Shown here piece after piece: positions 22,560 to 34,704 of a DNA stretch of 51,193 nt (positions within the stretch are counted from its first letter, which is position 1; each line of letters starts with the position of its first letter). The position numbers and the translations under genes are program-made. The DNA is from Brachionus koreanus (Eukaryota > Rotifera > Eurotatoria > Ploima > Brachionidae): positions 608,977-660,169 of the forward strand of contig PJRA01000048.1 of the NCBI GenBank assembly GCA_016987375.1, written 5' to 3'. Below the pieces are notes generated by a model, which had not been told where the DNA came from, did not search any database, and saw nothing but the letters and a program-made list of their open reading frames with translations.

Positions 22560-25161
22560 TTTTAATAACGAGATTTGCAAATAAACAAGCTAAATAAACA
22601 TGAAAAAATCATGAAAATTTTTTAAATGGCACTCGGCAATATTCGTAGCTAACATACACACACACACAAGCACACTAAATTCTAATCTTCAATGATCAAT
22701 TTTAAGCTGAATCTTCTGTACAAGCTCAACTAGATTATCAGGCCATGCAACGCAGTTAGCTAAGCAAGCGTCTTAGAATGTTTTTTTTAAGATTAATAAA
22801 ATTATAGTATTTTTTTTTTATTTTTTTTATTAAAATAGTCAAAATTAAAGTGGATAAAAATTGATTTTGGATTGATTATTTCTATCATAAGCAAGAAATA
22901 AAGATTTTTTATCAAATATTAGGTCCTATGTACTATTCAAATTAAAAAAATATTTTTGTTATTGACAATATTCGGGCACTAATATATCAAATTTCTTGTA
23001 GAAAAAAATTCAATTTTTTTTTCTACTGATAAAATTAATTACAGCATTCTTTTGGCACGGTAAATCACGTTATTTTTGTTGGATTATTATTTTATCCACA
23101 TGATATCTCTAAGTGAGATCGTTTAACCACAATGGATCATAAACGTGTTCAAAAATTTCCATGCTTAATAAAACGTTTTTAGAAATAGATTTAGTTTAGC
23201 CAACAGTGAGCCAGGCAATTAAATCAATTCTAATATATGGTTGTCAAACGATGCCATATTTTGTTGATCAACATCATTTGCCTTGAAAATAATTTTTCGT
23301 TAGTGAAGGAAACTTGTCTATTCTTCTATTAACTAATTTTAAAATAGTAAAATTCAAAATTAAATAAAGTTAAATTTTAACAGTATTAGATTTTGAAAAA
23401 GATGCATTTAAAATATACCATCAATATATTCTTTATTTATTTAAATAAATAGCAATTTTGGGATGTAATTGTAAGTTTACAAATTCAGTCAAAACGGTGT
23501 TGAACATTGAATTTTAATCAAGCATTTTTTTTTTCAAAGCAAATTGCCCACACAGGCTGATACAAGCCAAACAACACATCAAAATTCAATTATACTTAAT
23601 TAAGGATGATCTATTTAAACATAGATTTTTTATTTTACAAATTTAAATATTAAAAAATTCAAGATTAAAACTAATTATTTAAATATTTTTTTTATGTTCA
23701 TTTTTTTATTAATAGTGAAGCGAATAATTCCATCTTGGATATTTTAAATTAAAATTTTATTATTAAAATTTTGGTAGAAAGAATGTATATGCTTTAAAAG
23801 TAAGATGTCGTGTTCCTTGGTTAGATTTTGCAGCTTTCCAAATCGAAGCTCAAGTTTAAAACATGCAACAAACACTATCATGTTCATGTTTAAAAATTAT
23901 TAGCTTACTGAAACCACACGCTCTATTTATTTATTTAAAAAATAATCTAGGCGGAGCCTTGGTCGATTGCAATGGATATTAAGTCCTTCTTTTCAGCCAC
24001 ATGATAAAGTTTTGAAATCATGAACATAATTTTAAATGTTAAATACGTTTGATTAAAGATTTCTTTTTTTTTTTGAGAATGAAAAAATTGATTAATAGTA
24101 AAAAATTATTTTTTGGTAATTTTGGTTGTAATTAGATAAGCTATCATGAATTTGACTGTGGGTAAGCCGCACGATCTTAATACATGTTTATTAAAGCAAA
24201 GAAATTTTTTAATTTTGCAAAAATAAAATAATAATTTTTCTAATTTTTTCGATTCAATTTATAATAATATTAATATTAATATTCCACGATCAACTTAGTT
24301 TAACTAAATTGACAAAGCAGGATACCTAATTTAGTTCCACTATAGTAGACTTTTCATTGTTTGTTTCTATGGACATTATTGAATTCATTTTCGATTTCAC
24401 TATCCCATACTTCCTTTTTGCATGTTACCATTACACAATAAAGTTCATAATTATGTTTCTTTTTTCATTTATTTTCACTTGTCTAATTAATATGGTTATA
24501 ATAATAATTGTTACTCCATTAGAATAAAAAAAAACTTGGTTTAACTGCCGAGCCAATACTTGAAACATATATTTTGAGAATGGGGGTTGTAATATTTACA
24601 TGGTTTAGTTAGTTGATAATCCAGTGATATCAATAAAGAGGTCGCTTTAAGCGTTGGACTCCCAAATTACCTTATTTCATCCAACAAAAGAAAGTTTGGT
24701 CATCACAGTGCTTTTTTTGTTGTCTAAAAAATTGATTCATATAAAAGAAATTTATCTATTTTTTTTTCTTCTATTGAAAACAAGAAAATACATGTTTTAA
24801 ATGGCAAATGAATGCTAATGAAAACGAGTCCCATTTTTTTGATTAAAGCAACTTAAAAAAGGGGACTTTTTGACTCAAATTGCTTCTATTTGTGATTACT
24901 AGTATTTGATAAAATACGGCACCAGGAGATTATTGGCAAAATAAATTTTTATTTTTTAAATTTAAGAATTATTAAATGCTAAGATTTGTTAAAAATTTTG
25001 AAAAATCAAAATTGATGTTTTTATTTAAAAAAAAATATCAAAAAAAACTAAAAATAGAAAAAAAAAATTCAATTGATTTGATTTGTGTCAGAAGTTGAAT
25101 AAACAAAAGCAAGTGTTTGGTTTTTCGATGTTTACTTTTATTCAACAGTTAAATCAAATAG
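22560..25161. repeat. Copy B of the gap-flanking sequence
   Basis: It begins at the first base after the gap and runs to AAATCAAATAG at 25161, matching 19425-22228. Beyond 25161 the sequence (GAGCATTGACG...) has no partner left of the gap. B-specific differences include a longer CA run (about 22651-22668) and about 130 bp extra near 24340-24475; it lacks the 21299-21599 insertion. Copy B also carries the short retroelement at 23922-24010. No gene seen. Confidence 0.9.
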
Positions 25162-26302
25162 AGCATTGACGTTTGATTAAATGTTTAGGATAGTTTAGAG
25201 TGTGATTGGTGAACAGTTGCTACAGGAGAGTGAGAAAATCGCTTTTAAATGAGTTTATCATGACCAAATAAAGTTTAATTACTATCTTATCTTTAAAATT
25301 GGAGCAAATTTGTCACTGTTTAATTGTTTAGGAAGCAAAGATTTCGTGCTTGAAAGACATAAAACGCCAATAGGCAAGTTGAAACAAGCAATTGTAAATA
25401 TTTGGAACACATGTTTCAAGTTAAGCTTGTAAGGGCCTAATGATAAATCTCGTTGTTTTAATTAATTAGCAAAGCGTTTAATTAGAAGAGATCGCCGACT
25501 TCGACTACACTACGATTATTGCTCTAACTCTCGGGCTTGGTTTATATAATCCCCATAAAATAGAAAAAATTGCAATTAATTCAAATAAAAAACAAAAAAA
25601 AAAAAGAAACTCCACCTTAAGCACTTATCTTATCTTCGCTAGTTCGACACCTGAAATTTCACTTTGTTTCATTCGTTCATAGTATCACTCCGCCTAGACT
25701 TTTTTCTCATTTGTTCACTTAGAAACAAAATACTTCAAATATTTATTCGCTAGCGAATAAAAACTAAACTTGAACAAAATCGACTTTATTTTGATTCGTT
25801 TGAACATATTTTTTCAGAGTGTTTGAACACCCACCTCCTTCCCCTCCAACACAAAACAACAACAACTACAACGAGGAAAGAATTTTGTTCTTCTAGTTTT
25901 GTTGGAGAAAGCAAATCTTCGATTTGAAAAAAAAAAATTTTTACATTCAACAAAAAAAAGTTTAGTCGAAAAATTGAGAAAATTTTTTTTTTTTTTTAAA
26001 TATTTTTTCTATTTCGACAACAATTTTTGAGCTTGAGCGAATCCCTTTAATCACACCTTTCTTTTCGTTTCGTGTTCGAACACATAAGGGCGTTAGTTAG
26101 AACTCAATTGCAAAACAAATATTTATTATTATCCTCATATATGGTTTATTGCATTCAAAACTTGCAATCTCAATCTAAAACTTGTAATCCTCAACTCAAA
26201 CACACATTGATCTCAAAATTTACCTTTGGCTTGTTCGTTCGTTCATTCTTTCAATTAATCTTTAGATATTGTTAGTTTGTTTTGTAGAATATTTTAGTCA
26301 AA
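25162..26302. promoter_or_regulatory. Putative promoter/5' UTR region of the apterous-like gene
   Basis: This gene-free stretch directly precedes the LIM-homeobox start codon. It is richer in mixed-composition words than the surrounding DNA (about 25200-25560 and 25620-25880). A perfect 20-bp palindrome, TTTATTCGCTAGCGAATAAA, lies at 25742-25761. The sequence TTTGTTTTGTAG at about 26278-26288 could be a splice acceptor for an upstream non-coding exon. No TATA box or start site can be assigned. Confidence 0.45.
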
Positions 26303-28164
26303 ATGCAAGGCACGGCATTTAGCAATCAAGAGCAGCATCAGTGCCAACAATGTATGCAGTTCATACAGGACCGGTATTATTTGCAAGTAATGGACAAGAC
26401 GTGGCATTTGAATTGTCTGCGATGTGTCGACTGCAAGCTCAGTCTTGACTCACAGCAAACATGCTTTGCCAAAGACGGCCTCATCTACTGCAAAGACGAC
26501 TATTACAAGTAAGCTCATTCTCTCAGGCCAAATTCTTTAATTTAAAATTAAAAAAAATTTTTTTTTTTCTGTTTTTTTTTTATTGAAAATTTGAAAAAAT
26601 TTTTCAAAATCAGATTAGGAATTTTTATTTAAAAAGAAAAAATTAAAAATTTTATAAAAACTACGCTTCATTTGCTCTCAATTATTTCTATTTAACTAAT
26701 TAATTAAATAATTTTTGTTGTTGTTGTTAAAAGACGATTTCCACGCAAATGCAACAATTGCTTTCAGGCCATAAACCCGAACGAGTTTGTGATGCGAGCA
26801 AGGCAATTTATATTCCATTTGAATTGCTTCAAATGTATGGTATGCGAGCGTCAATTGAACACGGGCGAAGAGTACGGCATAAACTGCAAGGACGGCTCGA
26901 TATATTGCCGCGTGCACTACTGTCCCATAGGCGACAACGAGCCGGGCTTTGACTACATGAGTAACTTGCCGCCGACGCCCGGCATTTCGCCGGCCAGCCA
27001 CAACTCTTCAACGCCTCTCTTCAACCTCAATCTAAACAGTGTGCCGGCTGGCGATGAATCGCAGGGCACTCAAAAAGCCCGGGCCAAAAAGCGCAAAATT
27101 ATCACCGACTCGACTAACAAGAAAAGTTCAGTGCAGAGAAAAAATCCAAGCAAAAATTCGCCTAGCAACAAAGACGACGCTGATATTGCCGAGTCGCCTG
27201 ACCAATTCCAATCAAATACCGCTAATCTAGGTACATTTTTTTTTATTATTGTTTTATTTCTATCCATAAAATCCGTAAAATAACATTTTTAAATATTTGT
27301 CTTAAACACAAAATAAACTCCTTGACAAAATATATATTTTTTTCTTAAATTAAAATACCCATTTAGTAAATTTATTTATTTATTTCTATTCAAGATTATT
27401 ATTCAGATAATGAAGATGACTATTTGGACACATCGACTTCAAACGCGGTTAGTCAGAATAGTGCTGCTAATGGTACAAACTACTATGACTCAGTGGCTGC
27501 GGTGGCGGCCGCAGCCGCTGCTGCTGCTGCCGCTCAGCGACAAAAGCGCATGCGCACTTCCTTCAAACATCATCAATTACGAGTTATGAAGTCCTATTTC
27601 GAGTTAAATCACAATCCGGACGCAAAAGACTTGAAACAATTGTCGCAAAAGACCGGGCTTTCTAAACGAGTGCTGCAAGTTTGGTTTCAGAACGCGCGCG
27701 CCAAATTTAGACGCGGTCAAAGCAATCCATGCGGCGCAGATCCAGTCGGTGAACTGACTGCCATGAATGCATCTAACACGGGCGTTTCATCGTCCAGCAC
27801 GTCCTCCATATCCTCTTCTTCATCTACATCTAATCAACAGCACATGACACAGCACATGGATGCAATCGATCAAGAGGACTCTTCCAGTCACTCGCTTTCT
27901 CTCGAAAATTTGGACAAACAACTCGGCCAAAGCTCTGACATTAGCTCGTACACTTTGCTCGAAAATACATCTAATTACAGCCAAAATTACATGTTTAACT
28001 CGTCGTCGGCTCTCCAACTTCCACCACACCACAATAGCAATTACACTAATTTGAACCATCAGCTAATTAGTCATCACAATTTACAATCAAACGCTGCGCC
28101 AGGAGCAACACAAGTTACTGACTTTAACTCAAATAGTCTTTGTGTAGATAACTTAATTATTTAA
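26303..28164 (+). CDS. ap: LIM-homeodomain transcription factor, apterous/Lhx2/9 family (gene 1)
   Basis: Nuclear DNA-binding regulator of the Lhx2/Lhx9/apterous class; in other animals these proteins act with LIM-domain-binding cofactors in neural, eye and appendage patterning. Exons 26303-26508, 26734-27230 and 27395-28164 join in phase to 490 residues. LIM1 (about 14-67) has Cys/His/Asp zinc ligands including CQQC, HLNCLRCVDC and CKDDY. LIM2 (about 75-128) has CNNCFQAINPNEFVMRARQF and CFKCMVCERQL. A basic linker (KARAKKRKI) and a ten-alanine run encoded by mixed GCN codons precede the homeodomain (about 284-343): QKRMRTSFKHHQLRVMKSYF, DAKDLKQLSQKTGLSKRVLQ, VWFQNARAKFRR. The homeodomain is almost identical to Lhx2/9. 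The tail is rich in serine, asparagine and glutamine. The start is the first ATG before LIM1; an upstream coding exon cannot be excluded. Unlike its neighbour, the homeodomain lies in a single exon. Confidence 0.95.
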
Positions 28165-31100
28165 TTAAATATAGTGCGTTTATTCTTTTCTATTTTCTCT
28201 ATCCAATTATTATTTTGACTATTTTTCTCTCTTTTTTTTACTCTATTTTTTATTGTGTCGCACATTTCAGGCAATTGAACACTTCATTTTATTTATTTAT
28301 TTATTTATATATTTTTATTTACAGCAATTTGTAAATTAAAGAAAGAAATTTTTTAGTTGTCTTTTAAAATTTTTTTTACCTTTTTTCTTATAACCCGTTT
28401 TTTGTTCTTTTTTATTTTTAATTTAAATATTATTCCATTTTTATTTATTAATATTCTTATTAAAGTAACATTTATTTATTAATAAATATTTATCTTAAAT
28501 TTTTTTCAAAATTTATCACCATCAAGAAAAACCATGAATTAATTAAGTCCGAGAAATCCAGAACTTTTTGCTTCAAATCTCCAACAGAAACAATCTAAAG
28601 TACAAATTTTCCATTGCACTCAATCTCAAACACATCAAACTGAGAACAAAATATATATTTTCATATTTTTATATTTTATTTATTCAACCAACTCAAACTT
28701 CTTCCTTTTTTAGAAAATATTTTTTTTTACCAATTTCTTGTAAAAATTGGGTTTAAACGAAGGCGTAAGCCATTCGGACGAACCTAGAGCCTGTCCTAAA
28801 GTATATTTTTAATAAAATAAATGATAACAAAATTTAATCTAATAATGTTAATTCGATATAAATATTTTTTAGAAATCTGATTGAAATCATGAAAAGAAAG
28901 CGCTGTCACTTAGAGTTGAATTGGAAAAATTTTTGCCAAATTATTTTTTAGATATAATAAATACCATAATAGCTTTTTACAGAAGTTGCGATAGTGTCAA
29001 TAATTATTCTCGCGAGCCAGCATCTATATTAACTAACCTTTGAAACAATTTCCCTTTTCTTTTATAATAATAATTATCCTTTTTTGAATAAATTAAAATT
29101 TCAATACTGTGACTTTATGATCTTCAATATATCACAATTTTAAATTTAGCTCCAAAATTAATATTATTTTTATTTGTTTTTTTTTGGTTGTCATGGTAAC
29201 CAATTTTTACTTTTTTAATTCAGAAATTAGGCAATCGAGTCTGCATTTATTTTAAAAGGAGATCAATATTTTAATAAATAGATTAAGTTAAAAGTTTGCT
29301 CAATCGATGGAAACCCGCAAAGTCAAATGAAGAAAAAAAATTGAAATAGAATTTTTGCTCAAATATTAAACTAAGGGAGAATATACACACACACACACTC
29401 ACGCACAGGTTTTGCATTGTGTTGTTCCATATTTCACCAACAAAAATAAACACAATGTTATTCTAGGTCGGTAATCGCAGAATATCACTGTGTTTATTAT
29501 TTTAATATTTGAGAATATAATAAAAAAAATTGTTATTTTTTCAAGTAAAGATGAGGATAAGCAAATTTCGAGGTCTAAGCTCCTAAAGTTTGGAATTGGT
29601 TTTAATTAAAATCGAACACAAGTCAAACATGCTCGTTCGTTTTGTGTTTTTGTTTTTTCAAGATGATTTTCGAAGAGGATCATTTAAAGAACTATTGGCA
29701 CGAGATTAGATATTATCTCAAAAATAGGTAAAAAGATTTGAATTGATGGCATTTAGCGAGCTAAATGTCAAACAAATAAAAAAAATTTTAGAATTTTATA
29801 TTTTTTAATTTTGATACTAATTTGAACGACTGGCTCGATTAGATTCGAATTTTTTCAAGCGTTTTCAGGACATGTTCAAATGAGGCGAGTCGCCTGGAAA
29901 TCAGATCGCAAGGAACCTTTGGCCTAGGCGGCTCTAATATCTCTCAAAGTGCTCTTGAACTGGATTGATCTCAAACAGAGAGAAACAAACAAAAAAAAGA
30001 ATCAAAAACAAAATTGCTGAACTTATCTTTTGAGTTCGATTTAATTGGCATAAATTCTAGGCTCTACAATTACTTCTGCTATTTCAGCCACCTCGTTCTC
30101 TTCTCTCGTTTTTTAGTGTATGTGTGTTTATGTTTTAATTAATTGAAATTATTTCGAGTGCCGGCATCGTTTATTGCAATCTGAGCGAGAGATTGAATAT
30201 TTCAAGTATTTTTTTTTGCTATTGAACAGAAATCTGACTCGGCAAAAATATTCTCTAATTAGGCAAGAAATAATTTGAAACACGTTCAATAACATCAATT
30301 TAAACTCATGATTTAGCTATCTTTTAATATACTCCAATTCCGATAGTTTAGACCTGAAATTTAATACTCGATTCAAACCGATTCGTGATCATTTAGCACT
30401 TTGTTTGAGTCTGGATCAAATTTTGAGCTCATCAAAATAAAACTGATTTAAATAATAAATAAATTATTTTTTTCCTCTTTTGCTTTACTATTTTATAAAA
30501 AAAAAATTTGAAAAAATATTAACAATTTTTATCAAGAATAAAAAAAAAATATTTTTTTTTTCAAAGCTTCAACTTAGGCTTGAAAATCTAAAAAAAATAA
30601 TTCTTAATGATTCATTTTGTCAAATTTAAAATTGATTTTTTTGTGTATCTTAATTTAATAACTCAATCATAGATAATTACATTTTTTTTTCTATTTCGAG
30701 TTTTATCAACAGGCTAGTGACTATTAACATAGTCGACCGATTAACATTTTATTTATTTAATTATTAAAAATTACATTTTTGAAAATAAAAATTTATATTA
30801 AATTTAAAATTTTTTTCTTTTAATTTCAAGATCATGTCCATGTCTCAAGGGACTGATTAAAACTTCATTTATCAAATTCATTATTAAAAATATATAAATT
30901 TGTAATTGAAAATAACTATTGATTTAATTTTTATTTAGAGAAATTTAACAACAAGGTATTTAAGTTAAATAATTCAAATTTTGAAACAAAATCTGTATAA
31001 ATTATATTTATGTTTTTGAAAATTGAATTCTTAAAAGTTGAAAATGATCTCTCGCTTATTGATAGGAAGCTAAAATAAATAGATTTTTGTCCGTTTTGGG

Positions 31101-31859
31101 TGTTAGAGTTGATCATTAGGTAAGCAAGTTTTTGTCTAATCACTCAAATTTGTTGATGTTTTTTTTCTATTTCTATTTAGTTGAGAGCTATTGACAAAAA
31201 AAATGAATTTTTATTTAAATAAATAAATAGACAAAAAAATATATAAAATCTGCAATCGCCAAAGGTAATTGTGTGAATAGACAACTTGTAAATTAAAAAC
31301 TGCCTGTAGCCAGATCGCGAATCAAATTAGAGACTAGTCAAATCCAATTAGAATTAAAAGTGCAAGTTGTGATTCTAAAATTTGAATTCAATTTGTCGAA
31401 TTTGAACATATTTCTACGGGCACTAATGATCCGTAATTAAATGTCTTGAACACCATAAAATTATCAATGGCCAATTATCTTAGAAATATTTTGTTTTCTA
31501 ACTAGAAATAGCAATAAAACATTTGTGTTGTTCTAGTCTATGATAATCTCACGGCCCCAGTAACTAGATAAGTCCTTATCAAGATGCTAGCTTGTCAATA
31601 GAGCAACTAGACCAGCAATATCTGCAGCATTGGATGGCACACTGATAATAATCTCAGAATCAGTCATGTTCATTTTAACAACTGTTGTCCCTTATCAAAC
31701 ACTGAAACAAACAAATTATATTAAAATTTTTATTTGATTTATTTGTACAAGTGAATAAGGTAAAAAAAAAAAAGAAAAAATAAATTTTGTAAGGTAAAAG
31801 TAAATAATTTTAGAAGCAATATAAAAAAAAAAGAGAAAAAAAAAACAACAAAAATCTAA
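28165..31859. other. Interval between the two convergent apterous-like genes
   Basis: It holds the 3' UTRs of both genes, a retroelement tail (28690-28826), a CA microsatellite (about 29384-29400) and several less AT-rich blocks (about 29560-29960 and 30050-30330) with TAATTA/ATTAATTA words that homeodomain proteins favour. No exon is convincing; the minus open stretch 31143-30931 is low-complexity. Shared enhancers of the gene pair could sit here, but that is inference. Confidence 0.5.
28690..28826 (+). mobile_element. Short retroelement 3'-end (SINE/LINE-tail family)
   Basis: The core CGAAGGCGTAAGCCATTCGG is followed by ACGAACCTAG, TGTCCTAAA and an A/T-rich tail. It is closely matched by 37620-37750, including a pyrimidine-rich upstream part, and more distantly by the minus-strand copies in the gap-flanking repeats. 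The GGCGTAAGCC portion can form a small hairpin, a common feature of LINE/SINE 3' ends. Confidence 0.65.
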
Positions 31860-32912
31860 TTAAAAACAATTATAAAAATCGAATATTGATTGTTGATTGA
31901 AATATTGAGTTTGTTCACTGGGCGCATTGGAAAAATTCTCATCCAAACTCTTGCTATTGCTTTCATTCAACTCGTCTTCCATGTCATATTCCAAATTTTC
32001 GTCATCATTGCTCTCCTGGTCGTCATCGGCATAATCTGGGTCTTCGCTCTGCTGCTTTGACTGTGTCTGACTGGCAATGATGCCGGTAAACACAGCATAC
32101 TGTCCATTGGACGACGATGACGACGATTTTCTTTGTTTAGCTCGCGAATTTTGAAACCATACCTTTTTTATTTTTATTTAAAAACCACTTGTTTAAAAAA
32201 ACACTTGAAAAAAATTTACTTGTAATACGCGTTTTTGTAGACCAGTGCGTTCACTTAATTCCTTCAAGTCTTTAGAGTCCGGATTTTGATTTATTTGAAA
32301 ATGAGCCTTCATGATTCTCAATTGCTGATGCTTGAACGATGTTCTTAATCGTTTTTTGCGCGTCGAACCACTAGTCGCACACATTTTCGAGCTACTCGAA
32401 GTACTTCGATTCTCGAGAGGCTTTAGCTGCGGATTAAAGGGCATCGGGCTCGAGTCGAGAGACGACGAGCTAAACGAGTGTTCGTAGCGCACTGCGTCCT
32501 GGTTATTGTTGTTCAGATCGAGCGGCTCGTCTATGCCAAGGTAGTGCTGGCTGCAAAAGACTGTGTCGTTTATGATGGCGTGTTTGCTGCCCGGCTCGAT
32601 CTGACGCAAACACTGCGAGCACTTGAAACAGCTCATGTGATAAGTGTGATGCAAATTGGGCCTGATAACGTAGTCGTTGGGCATTAATCTAGCCTGGCAC
32701 CCTGCACAATTTGTCTCTCTGTCGGGCACGTAGTGTTCGGCACAAAAAAACCTGCCTCGTCTAACAAAACACTTCGATTGCATTTCTAACTTTTGCAAAC
32801 ACACCGAACATTTCAAACATTCCATGTGTATGGTAAATTTGGAGCCAACAGTCAAAAAATACATGTCCACTATTTGTCCGGAACATATCCAACAAATATT
32901 TTGTATGCCCAT
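31860..32912 (-). CDS. LIM-homeodomain transcription factor, divergent apterous/Lhx2/9 paralogue (gene 2)
   Basis: Exons 32912-32220 and 32162-31860 (minus strand) join in phase to 330 residues plus stop. LIM1 (about 7-60) begins CWICSGQIVDMYFLTVGSKF and contains HMECLKCSVC; LIM2 (about 69-122) contains CAGCQARLMPNDYVIRPN and CFKCSQCLRQIEPG. A short Ser/Pro linker leads to the homeodomain (about 186-245): KRLRTSFKHQQLRIMKAHFQ, SKDLKELSERTGLQKRVLQ, then VWFQNSRAKQRK. Its closest relative in the window is the neighbouring apterous-like gene; shared SFKHxQLR and KDLK segments place it in the same class, but it is clearly more diverged. The C-terminus is acidic (DPDYADDDQESNDDENLEY). The 57-bp intron splits the homeodomain between residues 46 and 47. 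The initiator ATG lies six codons before the first zinc ligand. Confidence 0.94.
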
Positions 32913-34704
32913 TATTTTTTTTTTTCAAAATTCTAATTTTGCTTGTTTTTCTTGTTCTATTTTTATTATCAATAAAAAAATAAAAACTAAAAATTTTTTT
33001 TTTTATTTTTTCATACAAAAATAAAAATCTAACTAATCTAAACATATTGAAAAGAAAAAATTTATATTTTGTTTTTTAGAAAGAATTTTATTGGTCTAAG
33101 TAGAGAAAAATATTTTCAGCTCGCTCAGTACGAGTCTAGCTATTCGCCTAGCGGACTTATCTATTTTGTGCATTTGAGAAAACATGTGGTCAAAGGGTAT
33201 TGAATTACGCTGGTGACGTTTGTGTCGTCATACAGGCATTTAGCATATGTGCGAGTCCCGTAGCGAGCGATATACTCGCTCATTATTTTCTCCTCTTTTT
33301 TTTTTGTTATTCAGACAGATATTGATCTATCTTGATAAATTGTATAACAGAAATAGAGAGGAAAATATGGCTCAATGCAGTCACGAGATTTATTGCATAC
33401 TCAGGTCGATTATCTTCGATTAGAATCAAAATTTATGTTTTAGTTTGAGCTTAATTGGACTAAATTGTATGAGAAAGTGAATAATGCAAAATCTTTTAAA
33501 TAAACTAAGAGATTTAGTTTAGCTTGAGAGCTGAGCACGAAATATGACTGGTTGTGGCTGGTTATCTGTGCAGCTACCTGGCGAGGCGGCCTTCTTAATT
33601 AATCAAGAGCACTTGAAAGCCAAACAAAACGAGAAAAATCTAATTAAATAGAGTTAATTAAAAGAAGCAAGAAATTGGATGAAAGCCAGCCGCAAGCTCG
33701 GATCAATTTCTGCTCGGACCTCTCAAGCCTCACTTATGAAACAATAGCTACATGATCAAAATAATTATTAGCTAATACAATTTAATCGTGTGCCTGCTCA
33801 AGAGACTTGCCTCTCTTTATGCTCCTTCCGAAGCGTGCTCTAAGTTTAGCTTAACAGCGGGGCGGCACCGCCAACCCTCATTAGTTCAGCCAGCACTTCA
33901 ATAGCCCTTCAACAAATACACATTTAACTTTTAAACAGAACAAAACTTGAATTAAAATTTTTCTAGATTTAAAAAAAAAAAATTTTAAATTTTTTTCCCA
34001 AGTCAAATGGTAATTGTAAAAAAAAATTTTTTTTTAATGAATTTGGCATTAATTTTAAGCCTAATTAATCTAAAATAAAATTAACATTTTTAGACACTTG
34101 ACTTGACACTGCCAGTTATACTGAATTTTAAATGTTCCAAGAAAAAAATAATAAAATAAATAAATAAAAAAAAGCACATTTTCGGACTAAGCTAGTGTAA
34201 AACTAGATAGGTGAGCACTCGTATTAAATATATATATATATATATATATATCAATTTTTAGATACATTTTTTAATATTATATTTCAAATTTTTATTCGAT
34301 TTTGTTTACATTTGAGACTCAATGTAAATTTCCGGATATCTCATTTTTATTTTTTTTAATATTAGTCAACTTTAAATTAACTCTAGATATCAAATTACAT
34401 ATTTGCCAAGTCTTAGGGCATAATTAGCCATTCACTTATCTCATTATTATTTTTTTGCTAAATGCCGGATATTGCTGCACCCGGACTAACCGGATTTTAA
34501 TTTATTTCCAAAGGTGTCACAGTTCAGCTGACTCATTAATTCACTGCCTTCAGTGTATGGCAAAATTAATGAGACAATTTGTTTGATTTTCCGCTTTTAA
34601 TTTAAAATCTTAATATTGATCTCAAGAGAACTATTAAGTTTTAAGCGCCCAATTTATGCTCGTGTTTTAATTGAATTTAGGAAAAAAGAAAATACTAAAT
34701 TAAA
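32913..34704. promoter_or_regulatory. Upstream region of gene 2 with unusually GC-rich non-coding blocks
   Basis: Blocks at about 33110-33300 and 33530-33910 are much less AT-rich than the surrounding DNA and contain words such as CTACCTGGCGAGGCGGCC and GCGGGGCGGCACCGCC, without an open reading frame that I recognise. They lie 0.2-1.0 kb upstream of gene 2 and are reasonable candidates for conserved regulatory DNA. A TA dinucleotide run sits at about 34227-34250. No transcription start can be fixed. Confidence 0.45.

Noticed and set aside
22152..22580. Open reading frames crossing the N run on both strands
   Set aside because: They consist almost entirely of undetermined bases and have no real coding content.
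26072..26275. 67-residue + frame just upstream of the LIM-homeobox start
   Set aside because: No similarity to LIM proteins, no in-frame link to exon 1; better explained as 5' UTR.
26696..27283. Several alternative-frame open stretches over the apterous-like exon 2, on both strands
   Set aside because: They are shadows of the LIM2-coding exon; only the frame with CNNC...CFKC ligands fits a family.
26303..28164. Assignment of gene 1 to the Lmx1 class because of the LIM2 segment NEFVMRA...CERQL
   Set aside because: The homeodomain (RMRTSFKHHQL, DAKDLKQL, VWFQNARAKFRR) is decisively Lhx2/9/apterous type.
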